A stretch of 11,460 nt of DNA. Origin: JAUVXJ01 sp034430275. GTDB lineage: Bacteria; Chloroflexota; Anaerolineae; UBA7937; B3-Chlor. The notes under the pieces were generated by a model. It ran no database searches and was not told where the DNA came from. It saw only the letters and a list, made by a program, of their open reading frames with translations. Shown in pieces: positions 5,604-11,460 of this stretch (its first letter is position 1; each line of letters opens with the position of its first letter). The stretch is from the NCBI GenBank assembly GCA_034430275.1, contig DAOUEW010000175.1:1-11460 (forward strand), in the 5' to 3' direction. Both the position numbers and the translations under genes were made by a program.

Positions 5604-6647
5604 CTAGCGATGATTCCTCCAACGGAGGCCAGCATATCCCGCCAGCCCCGTCAGCCCACTGCCCAGCAGCATCAAACTCCCCAGCTCGGGGACGAACTCT
5701 TCCTCGGCACACGGCTCGATAGCCAGCGCACCCCAGGCCATGTAGCCGCAGTCACCCCCCATAAGCCGGATCTGCACCAGGTTCTCACCCCGCCTGAGGG
5801 CCGACTGAGGAACCTGGAAGGGCAGTACTACCCATACGTCATCCTCCTGCGGCGGGATGAGTGCCACGAAGTTGTCATTGACGTACACCTCGTGCTCCCC
5901 GGTCTCGAGGCCCATGACCGCCAGGGTCAGCTCGCCGCCTGAGCACACCTGCCGCCGCACCACGATGTTGAACTCGATGGGCGCGTTCTCGCTATTGGGG
6001 CATATCCACGGGGGATCAGATGTGCCCATGTCGTCATCGGCCGCGCCTGTCCTAGCGTTGTCCTCGTTGTCCTCAGAGGTCACGTACAAGCCCAGCACGG
6101 CGTTGGGCGGCTCAGGTGGCGCACCGTTGGAAGGCTCGAACTCTTGAGCCAGGGTCCCCCAGGCGATGGAGCCGCAATCGCCGAAAGCAACCTCGATCTC
6201 CACCAGGTTGGCGCCCTGCTTGAGAACAGCCTGCGGGACTTCAAAGAGTAGCACCTCCCACGGACCTTTCTCCTGCACAGGTATGGTCCCCAGGAAGTGG
6301 CCGTTGACGTACACGCCGTGCAGACCGGAAGTGAAGTCCCAGGCCGCGAGGGCCAACTGACCCCCCGAGGACATCTCTTCTCCCACCACGATATTGAACT
6401 CGATGGGACCCAGCGGGTCGTTACCACAGATCAGGCGTGGCTTGATCGTGCCCATGTCATTGTCAGCCACGCCGGTCCCAGCGTTGTCCTCGTTGTCCTC
6501 GGAGGTCACGTACACGCCCGCCCGTGCCTTCGGTGGATCCGGCGGTGTCGGTATCCCCGCCCCGACGTCCTGCGCCAGGGCCACGCCCACCAGCAGGAGT
6601 GAGGCTGTCAGCGCCAGCAACCCGGCTACCGCCCATCTTCGTCTCAT
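5604..6647 (-). CDS. Secreted two-repeat protein with PEP-CTERM-like C-terminal sorting tail
   Basis: This encodes a 347-aa exported protein of unknown function. Numbering is from the first possible Met at 6653. A signal peptide (4-28: RRRWAVAGLLALTASLL, cleavage near ALA-QD) is followed by two copies of a ~130-residue domain at about 43-172 and 185-313. Each copy runs VYVTSEDNEDN or LYVTSEDNEDN, DMGT, IEFNIVV, VYVN, IPVQE or IPPQE, (F)xVPQ, NLV, and GDCGxxAWG. Each holds two equivalent Cys (76/160 and 218/302), and repeat 2 has two more. The beta-rich pattern suggests a sandwich fold, possibly ligand- or Ca-binding. The tail VPELGSLMLL (321-330), hydrophobic LGSGLTGLAGYAGLRW, then RNHR matches the PEP-CTERM layout with PEL in place of PEP. 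The start at 6647 is preferred: GGAGG is 8 nt before it but only 2 nt before the ATG at 6653. Confidence 0.78.
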   Translation of the reverse strand: MRRRWAVAGLLALTASLLLVGVALAQDVGAGIPTPPDPPKARAGVYVTSEDNEDNAGTGVADNDMGTIKPRLICGNDPLGPIEFNIVVGEEMSSGGQLALAAWDFTSGLHGVYVNGHFLGTIPVQEKGPWEVLLFEVPQAVLKQGANLVEIEVAFGDCGSIAWGTLAQEFEPSNGAPPEPPNAVLGLYVTSEDNEDNARTGAADDDMGTSDPPWICPNSENAPIEFNIVVRRQVCSGGELTLAVMGLETGEHEVYVNDNFVALIPPQEDDVWVVLPFQVPQSALRRGENLVQIRLMGGDCGYMAWGALAIEPCAEEEFVPELGSLMLLGSGLTGLAGYAGLRWRNHR

Positions 6648-6761
6648 CTCCATTGCCTCCTACGCCCAAACACTGCTACTCCGGTTTGTCCACAATACGT
6701 GCCATAGCGTCGAGCATCCGCTAGCCAGAGGTGCCTCTGAGGCTGCACGCCGGCTCAACAC

Positions 6762-6790
6762 GGCATAGCACTATGCTACACTCATGTCAA
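6762..6790 (-). promoter_or_regulatory. Probable promoter of the secreted-protein gene, with a palindrome over the -10
   Basis: On the minus strand perfect TTGACA (6785-6790) is followed after 17 bp by a poor -10, TATGCC (6762-6767). A perfect inverted repeat, GCATAG-CA-CTATGC (6763-6776), covers the -10 and the adjoining spacer, the place a repressor would bind. A second perfect inverted repeat, CAGAGG-TG-CCTCTG (6726-6739), lies just downstream in the leader. Both have the same 6-2-6 form. The leader before ATG 6647 is about 110 nt. Confidence 0.5.
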
Positions 6791-6920
6791 GCGCATCGCC
6801 ATCTATGACTCCCTCGGTGCCCCTTTACCACGATCCGCCTCACCTCAGTGCCACGATTGGAAAGGCAGTTCCTCTGTCGGCGTCGAGCAATGCCCTGCCC
6901 AGCCACACTCCTCTCTCCTC

Positions 6921-7436
6921 CTAGCCGGGGAGCACCTTCTGTAGAGCCGTCGTCATCTTCTGCAAGTCGCCGCTGTGAGCATTGATCTTGGCGATGTCCC
7001 CGTTCTCCAGTCCGTCTCCCACGTCGGTGATCACCCTGTCTGCCTTCGCACAGACATCGAGGATAGTGTTGGCCAGATCCTGCAATTCTTCCACCAACTC
7101 CATCGTCCGGGCTGGCACCAGCGGGATGTTGCGCATGATGGGCACGGCGGTCTCCAGCAGCGAGTCCACCATTCCCACGTACCTGGAGGCCGTAGCCTGC
7201 AACATCCCAGCCGTCCTGGTGAGCTCCACCCCTATGTCCTGAATAGAGTCCATGGTGTGCTTGTTCTCTTCGATGATACGACTGATGTCCTCCAGCGAGC
7301 CGGCCAGCTTGTCGGAGAACCGCACGTACGAGTCCCCCTTCTTGCTCGACAGGCTCTTCCTCGTGCCCGTCTTCCGGGTCGCCCCGGTGTCTCGTTTCTT
7401 CTGGCCCGCCTTGCCGCTGATCTTCCCCGTCGCCAT
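6921..7436 (-). CDS. Small hypothetical protein: Lys/Arg/Ser/Thr-rich N-tail plus helical bundle
   Basis: This encodes a 171-aa protein that I do not recognise. Residues 1-37 are basic and low in complexity (MATGKISGKAGQKK, then RKTGTRKSLSSKKG), like the tails of nucleic-acid-binding proteins. From about 40 to 171 it looks all-helical with heptad-like spacing (DKLAGSLEDISRIIEENKHT; ELVEELQDLANTILDVCAKA), reminiscent of signalling or phasin-type helices but without a recognisable motif. It has no signal peptide or membrane segment. ATG 7436 is chosen because GGGAGAA precedes it by about 7 nt; in-frame upstream ATGs have no such site. It lies downstream of the ThDP enzyme gene on the same strand, with 120 nt and a large stem-loop between, so co-transcription is possible. 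It ends with no clear terminator; 6791-6920 holds nothing I can name. Confidence 0.72.
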   Translation of the reverse strand: MATGKISGKAGQKKRDTGATRKTGTRKSLSSKKGDSYVRFSDKLAGSLEDISRIIEENKHTMDSIQDIGVELTRTAGMLQATASRYVGMVDSLLETAVPIMRNIPLVPARTMELVEELQDLANTILDVCAKADRVITDVGDGLENGDIAKINAHSGDLQKMTTALQKVLPG

Positions 7437-7515
7437 TGTCACTTCTCCCTTCATCTTGTAGCTCGCCGATACGACGAAGCTCATACCGTGCACGGACCTG
7501 CTTCCAGGCCGCCGC

Positions 7516-7550
7516 CCATGCCCTCCCCTCGCTTCGCGTCGGGGGCATGG
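7516..7550 (-). other. Stem-loop between the ThDP enzyme gene and the next gene
   Basis: CCATGCCC (7516-7523) pairs perfectly with GGGCATGG (7543-7550). The loop carries a further CGC-GAA-GCG mini-stem. It begins 6 nt after the ThDP-enzyme stop and lacks a T-run. It may be a processing or mRNA-stabilising hairpin, or a weak terminator that sets a lower level for the downstream gene. Confidence 0.55.
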
Positions 7551-7556
7551 GAGCAC

Positions 7557-9224
7557 TCAGCGTTCGATGGGCACGTCCAACAGGATCGGCTCGGTCCTGT
7601 CCAGCGCTTCATGCACACGCTCAGCAAGTTCCTCAGGCCCGGTCACCCTGTGCGCCTCCACGCCGAACGAACGGGCTAGCCCCACGAAGTCAACTTCCGG
7701 CTCCGCGAGGTCCATGCCTGGGAACTGGCTCTCCGCCATCTGGGACAGCTCCATCTCGGCCCCCACGATCTTGAGGATCTTGTATTGAGCGTTGTTGGCG
7801 ATGACGAAGACCACCGGGACGTGGTGGTGAGCAGCGGTCCACAGCCCCTGGATGCCATAGAGCGACGCGCCATCCCCCAGCAGAGCCATCACCGGCCGGT
7901 TGGGCCAGGCCAGCTTCACGCCCACAGCACAACCCACTCCCCATCCCAAGGCCCAACCTCGGTGTGCGAAGTAACCGGTGGGGTCGCCAAACACGCCGAG
8001 TGTCTCCAGCACGTTGCCGTGCGTGGTAACCGCTTCTTCCACCACCGCAACGTCGGGCGGGAGTACGCGGCACAGTGCTCCCATGAAGGCCATGGGGGTC
8101 ATCGGCCGCCGGTCCCACTGCGCGTCTATCTCGGCCAGCAGCTTCTGGCGCTCGGCGGCACGGCGCGCGGAGTGCCCCGCCAAACGCTTCTCGGCCCGCC
8201 CCGCTTGTTCACTCGACTGGATCTCCGAGAGACGCTGATCGAGCTCCGCCAGGCCCGCCTTGGGGTCGCCCACCAGGCCGACCTCCACCGGGTAGTTCTT
8301 GCCAATCTCCCAGGGGTCCGCGTCCAGATGGATCAACCGGATGTGCTCCGGAATGGCGCAGGCCGGCTCATGGTAGAGAAACAGACGCAGCAGATTCATG
8401 CCCACCGCCAGGATCACGTCGAACGCATCCAGGCGCTGGCGAACGCCCGGCGACCACAGCGGCAAGCTCCCTGCGTACAGAGGGTGATCGGCAGGCATGG
8501 GCAGCCGCCCGTGCGAGGTCTGCTGCTCCGCCAGCACGGGCGCGCCTAGCCGCTCCGCCAGAGTGACCAGCTCCGCCACCGCGTTGGCCTCGGTCACCCG
8601 GCTGCCCGCCAAGATGGCCGGGTTTCGGGCTTGGGCCAGGAGCTCTGCCGCTTCGCGAACCGCCTCCAGCGGAGGGCGAACCCGCCTATTCGGAACCTGA
8701 GCCGGGAACAGGTCTAGCCCATCCGTCTGCTCGAGCTGGACGTCCACGGGCACCGACGCAAAGACCGGACCGGTGGGCGGGGTCAAAGCGGTCTGGACCA
8801 GGCGGCGGGCCACCGCCGGCAAATCCTCTACGCGCTGTACTTCCACCGACCACTTGGTCCACGGCCGGGCCACTGAGACCATGTCACCCTCCAACGCCGG
8901 CTCGCCGAGCCTCAGGCGCCGGTCCTGCTGGCCCGCCAGAAGCAAGAGCGGCGTCCCCGCGCGGTAGGCGTTGTAGAGCATGCCCATGGCGTTGCCCAGG
9001 CCGCAGGTAATGTGCACGCAGGCCACGCCCAATCCCCCCGAGGCCATGGCATACCCGTCCGCCATGGCCGTGATCGGCAGCTCGTGCAAGCCCAGGACGT
9101 ACTGAAAACGAGAGTCGTTCACCAGGGCCTCGTTCAAGGGCAACTCGGTGGAGCCAGGATTGCCGAAGATGTGGCTCACGCCAGACGCGGCGAGGATCTC
9201 CAGCAAGGCCTCTATCCCTAGCAT
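7557..9224 (-). CDS. ThDP-dependent 2-oxoacid decarboxylase-like enzyme (benzoylformate decarboxylase/acetolactate synthase family)
   Basis: This encodes a 555-aa enzyme, full length for the family, with N-terminal Pyr (1-165), central (185-330) and C-terminal PP (375-540) domains. Glu48 in LGLHE is the ThDP-activating glutamate. GNPGSTELP (21-29, Ser25) and His71 in CVHITCGLGNAMG line up with the active-site Ser and His of benzoylformate decarboxylase. GDGASLYGIQGLW (450-462) to NN (477-478) is the ThDP/Mg motif. The second catalytic His of benzoylformate decarboxylase has no clear equivalent (Phe282 or His285 in RLFLYHEP). The true substrate is unknown; a catabolic 2-oxoacid decarboxylase is likelier than biosynthetic acetolactate synthase, since no small subunit is nearby. 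GGAGG 6 nt upstream selects ATG 9224 over 9245. It is divergent from a TetR gene, and its leader contains a terminator-like hairpin. Confidence 0.88.
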   Translation of the reverse strand: MLGIEALLEILAASGVSHIFGNPGSTELPLNEALVNDSRFQYVLGLHELPITAMADGYAMASGGLGVACVHITCGLGNAMGMLYNAYRAGTPLLLLAGQQDRRLRLGEPALEGDMVSVARPWTKWSVEVQRVEDLPAVARRLVQTALTPPTGPVFASVPVDVQLEQTDGLDLFPAQVPNRRVRPPLEAVREAAELLAQARNPAILAGSRVTEANAVAELVTLAERLGAPVLAEQQTSHGRLPMPADHPLYAGSLPLWSPGVRQRLDAFDVILAVGMNLLRLFLYHEPACAIPEHIRLIHLDADPWEIGKNYPVEVGLVGDPKAGLAELDQRLSEIQSSEQAGRAEKRLAGHSARRAAERQKLLAEIDAQWDRRPMTPMAFMGALCRVLPPDVAVVEEAVTTHGNVLETLGVFGDPTGYFAHRGWALGWGVGCAVGVKLAWPNRPVMALLGDGASLYGIQGLWTAAHHHVPVVFVIANNAQYKILKIVGAEMELSQMAESQFPGMDLAEPEVDFVGLARSFGVEAHRVTGPEELAERVHEALDRTEPILLDVPIER

Positions 9225-9246
9225 GACTGTCCTCCTCACACACACT

Positions 9247-9258
9247 CACTGCGCAGTG
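9247..9258. promoter_or_regulatory. 12-bp perfect palindrome CACTGCGCAGTG
   Basis: CACTGCGCAGTG equals its own reverse complement. It lies between the T-run of the attenuator hairpin and the Shine-Dalgarno site of the ThDP enzyme gene. It may be an operator for a dimeric regulator (the adjacent TetR is the obvious candidate) or a hairpin that affects translation. Confidence 0.45.
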
Positions 9259-9259
9259 C

Positions 9260-9280
9260 AAAAACGATCCCCGTGGATCG
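9260..9280 (-). terminator. Terminator-like hairpin in the leader of the ThDP enzyme gene (possible attenuator)
   Basis: On the minus strand CGATCC-ACGG-GGATCG (9265-9280) forms a perfect 6-bp stem and is followed directly by TTTTT (9260-9264). It lies about 67 nt after the predicted transcription start and 36 nt before the start codon. No other minus-strand gene lies upstream, so its natural role would be conditional termination of this transcript. Confidence 0.6.
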
Positions 9281-9353
9281 CTTCCTTCGGGCGGTCACCC
9301 AGCCTTAAGTCGCCGCCTCCGAGGGCACAACCTTGCGCAGACGATGATGCCAG

Positions 9354-9382
9354 AGTATAGTCCAGCGATGCCACAGCGTCAA
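9354..9382 (-). promoter_or_regulatory. Promoter of the ThDP enzyme gene
   Basis: On the minus strand TTGACG (9377-9382) and TATACT (9354-9359) are 17 bp apart. The predicted start is near 9347, which gives a leader of about 120 nt before ATG 9224. Confidence 0.75.
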
Positions 9383-9458
9383 TCCCCGGGCGACCTTCGC
9401 CTTCGTGTCCGGATGGCGTCCGACGAGGAGCCTGGAGTGCGAAGAACGAAGGTACCAA

Positions 9459-9477
9459 CGGAGGTCTTCAACCTCCG
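9459..9477. repeat. 19-bp inverted repeat (7-5-7)
   Basis: CGGAGGT (9459-9465) and ACCTCCG (9471-9477) are exact reverse complements around CTTCA. The site lies roughly midway between the divergent promoters. Its length suits a TetR-family operator, but it could equally be a chance GC-rich hairpin. Confidence 0.5.
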
Positions 9478-9554
9478 CCGAAGAAGCCGGAGCTGGGGAC
9501 AACGGTCGGTCCTGCTACTACTAGCATGTCTCGTCCTGCTGCGGGTCATCCCAC

Positions 9555-9583
9555 TTGCATGCTCTTGCAGCCAGTGGTACAAT
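9555..9583 (+). promoter_or_regulatory. Promoter of the tetR gene
   Basis: TTGCAT (9555-9560) and TACAAT (9578-9583) are 17 bp apart, with TGG before the -10 giving an extended -10 element. The predicted start is near 9590, about 54 nt before the start codon. Confidence 0.75.
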
Positions 9584-9643
9584 GGCGATACACAGTTGCC
9601 CGGTCTGCGAGCCAACTGCCGGACCAGGAGATAGGCGATCTAG

Positions 9644-10252
9644 ATGAGAATCTCGGGCGAGGAACGGAGACAGCAGATCCTGGAGATCACGCTGGGCGTG
9701 TGCGCCGAGAAGGGCTTCTCGGGCACCACCCTGGACGACATTGCCGAGGGCGCAGGCGTCAGCCGAACCCTGATCGTGCAGCACTTCGGGAGCAAGGAAG
9801 GTCTATACCACGCACTGTCCGAGGCAGTGGGGCACGCCCACCCGTTGGATGAGGACCTGGAGGTGCAGCGTAGAATGCGGGAGAGAGACGATTTTGGCGT
9901 ATTCCGCGCCTGCGCCGAGCACGTATTCGAGAACAACCTGCGGGCAGCCAGGCGGTCCAACCTCCGCCTGACAACCTTCAGCATGTTGGAGTACCCCGAC
10001 TTGTTCGCGAAGTTCCGCCAGTTCCGAGACGAGGCCTGGGAGAGTCTCGTCGCTTACGTGGAGATGAGGCAGCGCGAGGGCGCTTTGGGAGCGGTGGACG
10101 CCCGGAACCTGGTGGAGGGCTACAAGGGCACGGTGGTGCACCTGGCCAACGAGACGATCCACAGGGAAGAGATTCCACGGGAAGAGCGCTTCTACCAGGT
10201 CATCGACACCATGATCCGCCTCATGTTGGCCGGGCTGTACGGAAAGGCTTAG
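9644..10252 (+). CDS. TetR/AcrR-family transcriptional regulator
   Basis: This encodes a 202-aa DNA-binding repressor of typical family length. Residues 4-50 form the TetR N-terminal helices and helix-turn-helix: RRQQILEITLGVCAEKGFSG, TTLDDIAEGAGVS (28-40), LIVQHFGSKEGLYHA (43-57). Residues ~75-202 form the helical ligand-binding and dimer domain, which is not conserved enough to name a ligand. ATG 9644 has AGGAG 14 nt upstream, a rather long spacing; no better start is seen. The gene is transcribed away from the ThDP decarboxylase-like gene, so it probably controls that gene and itself. Two stem-loops without a T-run follow at 10321-10349. Confidence 0.93.
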   Translation: MRISGEERRQQILEITLGVCAEKGFSGTTLDDIAEGAGVSRTLIVQHFGSKEGLYHALSEAVGHAHPLDEDLEVQRRMRERDDFGVFRACAEHVFENNLRAARRSNLRLTTFSMLEYPDLFAKFRQFRDEAWESLVAYVEMRQREGALGAVDARNLVEGYKGTVVHLANETIHREEIPREERFYQVIDTMIRLMLAGLYGKA

Positions 10253-10320
10253 CTATTTGCCCCTCCCGCTGTGGTCCCATCGCGCCGATGAATCCTTCAG
10301 TGCGGCAGCGCAGTAGACAT

Positions 10321-10349
10321 TGCCCCTGGGGGGGCAGCGAACCCCGCTG
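10321..10349 (+). other. Two overlapping short stem-loops downstream of tetR
   Basis: TGCCCC (10321-10326)/GGGGCA (10331-10336) and CAGCG (10335-10339)/CGCTG (10345-10349) can each form a hairpin; they share bases and so may compete. There is no T-run, so an intrinsic terminator is not supported, though they may mark the end of the tetR transcript. Otherwise 10253-10387 shows nothing recognisable. Confidence 0.35.
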
Positions 10350-10387
10350 TTGCCCATCTGCCTTGCGGCCTCCTGTGATCCACCCTA

Positions 10388-10400
10388 CACTATGATAGTG
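10388..10400. promoter_or_regulatory. 13-bp palindrome CACTAT-G-ATAGTG upstream of the zinc-ribbon gene
   Basis: CACTAT and ATAGTG are exact reverse complements around one base. TATGAT (10391-10396) inside it resembles a -10 element, but no -35 is found at normal spacing (TTGCGG at 10363 is 22 bp away). It lies about 50 nt before the start codon at 10452 and may be an operator or activator site. Confidence 0.4.
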
Positions 10401-10451
10401 GCCTAGTCTTGCTGTCAGGTTGTCGACCAGGGATAACGCACGGAGTGAGGG

Positions 10452-11142
10452 ATGACCGGGTCAGCCCAGCTCATGTGCCCCAAGTGCGGCGCCGCGCTGC
10501 CACGACACAGCGTCGGCGAGCAAGCGGTATGCCCTCTCTGCGGCGCACAGCTTCGGGTCGAGCTGACAGCCGTCCCCATTGCGCCGGCAACTGCGCCTCC
10601 CGCCTGTCCCCTGTGTGGAGACGTTGACTGCATCGAGAAGGTCTCTTCGATCTATGCCTCGGAGATCTCGCGAGGCTACTACTCCCTTCCATGCAGGCAA
10701 ACCGAGCTTGGCCAGTTGCTCAGGCCCCCCACAGAAGACCGCATCTGCCGATCCGAGAGGGATAGTCTTGCGGAACTCTGGCGCATTCATGTTCGGCCTG
10801 AGCCTGTGGTCGAGCGTCTACTTCTTTGCTGGTAAGCCCGTCAGAGTGCCGCCCTCGGAGGTGATCGTTGTGGGTATGGCCGTAGATACCGCGGGCGGAG
10901 CCGCCTCCCGGGCACTCATCGTCAATGTCCCATCTCTTGAGATCAAGCGCTCGGAAGGCTACGGGGTCCTGTTCAACGTTTGGAGGATCAAGCATCACAT
11001 GCAAGAGTCTTGCGACACACTGTTCGCGACGTTGGACTCGTTTGAGGGCGCCCGATCGTTTGGCGTAGAATGCCAAGTACTCGCCGCAGACATTCCACAC
11101 AAGATCACCGGTCAGCTCCACGTCATTATCGAGAAGGACTAG
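10452..11142 (+). pseudogene. Zinc-ribbon membrane protein, frame broken at a C6 run
   Basis: The first frame starts at ATG 10452 (GGAG 6 nt upstream) and encodes a zinc ribbon: Cys9/Cys12 (CPKC), Cys27/Cys30 (CPLC), then Cys52/Cys55/Cys60 (CPLCGDVDC) and KVSSIY. After TELGQLLRPP it reads on in poor sequence to a stop at 10835. The next frame, open to 11142, carries a membrane segment (GAFMFGLSLWSSVYFFAGKP) and an ~95-residue domain (SEVIVVGMAVDTAGG, then HVIIEKD at the end). Reading CCCCCC at 10725-10730 as five C's joins the two into a 229-aa protein: ribbon, LLRPPQKTASADPRG linker, one membrane helix, C-terminal domain. This may be a real mutation, a sequencing slip or phase variation. Alternatively the second half starts alone at TTG 10768, with GAGAGG 7 nt before it. 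Function unknown. Confidence 0.68.
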
Positions 11143-11211
11143 GATGCCTAGGAGGACCGACAGCCAGGCCGTTGCCTCGGCGGGCACGATGGCAACAACA
11201 AGGAGGTGAAG

Positions 11212-11460
11212 ATGTCAAGAGTGAGGGAGTACCTTCTTCTCAGCTTCGTCTTGGCCCTGCTGGTTGAGGGGTGCGCACAAGAGGCGGCGATTCCACCTCC
11301 TGTCTCTTCTCCAACAGCGACCATGACTGCCGCCCATATACCCACTCCAGTCCCCAGCCCGACCCCGGCCTGCGAAACGATCCCTGAGGGTGGGATGACT
11401 GTGGTTCTGGCCTCCAGCGGTGATTCCGTTGTCACCGGTGAGGTGGACAGTACAACTGGA
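11212..11460 (+). CDS. Putative lipoprotein, N-terminal part only
   Basis: The 83 codons visible run open to the window end. AAGGAGGTGA just before ATG 11212 is a perfect match to the anti-Shine-Dalgarno, suggesting strong translation. The product starts MSRVREYLLLSFVLALLVEGC, a signal peptide with a lipobox-like VEGC (Cys21; Glu at -2 is unusual). A Pro/Thr/Ser-rich linker (residues ~27-50, including PTPVPSPTP) follows, then the start of a folded part (ETIPEGGMTVVLASSGDSVV). It is expected to be anchored on the outer face of the membrane. It begins 69 nt after the zinc-ribbon gene, possibly on the same transcript. The missing C-terminus prevents naming a function. Confidence 0.78.
   Translation, partial: MSRVREYLLLSFVLALLVEGCAQEAAIPPPVSSPTATMTAAHIPTPVPSPTPACETIPEGGMTVVLASSGDSVVTGEVDSTTG

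Larger units (their letters stand above)
9225..9643. other. Control region between the divergent ThDP-enzyme and tetR genes
   Basis: These 419 bp carry no convincing gene. They hold a minus-strand promoter (9354-9382), a leader with a terminator-like hairpin (9260-9280) and a 12-bp perfect palindrome (9247-9258). Between the promoters is a 19-bp inverted repeat, CGGAGGT-CTTCA-ACCTCCG (9459-9477). The plus-strand tetR promoter is at 9555-9583, and CAGTTG..CAACTG (9593-9618) lies in the tetR leader. Any of the palindromes could be the TetR operator; none is proven. Confidence 0.6.

Noticed and set aside
9270..9310. T-box riboswitch in the ThDP gene leader
   Set aside because: GGGTGACCGC only loosely resembles the T-box core, and the ~90-nt leader is too short for stem I with a specifier. 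I keep the attenuator idea but not this class.
9344..9634. Plus-strand 96-codon frame with a hydrophobic stretch in the tetR/ThDP control region
   Set aside because: It has no ribosome site, is very Arg-rich, and overlaps both promoters. The hydrophobic stretch is probably chance.

Overview
The window is GC-rich, densely packed bacterial chromosome with plain sigma70-type promoters (several near-consensus -35/-10 pairs at 17 bp spacing) and good Shine-Dalgarno sites. The gene set is a MazG fused to a tetrapyrrole-methylase-like domain, an archaeal-type class I aldolase, tRNAs with encoded CCA, and a Thr/Pro-rich lipoprotein linker. It fits a Chloroflexota-like or similar deep-branching organism, but that is an inference from gene types; there is no rRNA or phylogenetic marker here to prove it.

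Layout. 1-97: two copies of a ~40-bp tandem repeat at the window edge. 98-345: a minus-strand tRNA operon (Phe-GAA, Gly-GCC, Leu-CAA) with a consensus promoter at 357-385. 565-1135: a monocistronic Hsp20 chaperone gene on the minus strand, with a clear promoter and a clear intrinsic terminator. 1197-4972: a plus-strand run that begins with a good promoter and an internally deleted sodium/proton antiporter remnant. It continues with a class I fructose-bisphosphate aldolase, an MBL-fold hydrolase and a YabN-type MazG. 4980-5459: a minus-strand TrmO-like tRNA methyltransferase, convergent with mazG. 5550-6790: a secreted protein with two tandem repeats and a PEP-CTERM-like tail, with its own terminator and a promoter region rich in palindromes. 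6921-9382: a small Lys-rich helical protein and a benzoylformate-decarboxylase-like ThDP enzyme, both on the minus strand; the ThDP gene has a leader that looks like a transcription attenuator. 9555-10252: a divergent TetR regulator. 10452-11142: a zinc-ribbon membrane protein whose frame is broken at a C6 run. 11212-end: the start of a lipoprotein gene.

Functional links. The TetR gene and the ThDP decarboxylase gene face away from each other across a 419-bp control region holding both promoters and several inverted repeats, so local regulation is likely. The aldolase, MBL hydrolase and MazG genes are close enough to form one transcript (central carbon metabolism plus housekeeping hydrolases). 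No phage, IS element, CRISPR array or defence cassette is visible. The points most worth checking are the ThDP-gene leader, the antiporter deletion remnant joined by ATGA to the aldolase start, the two-repeat PEP-CTERM-like protein and the C6 frameshift.
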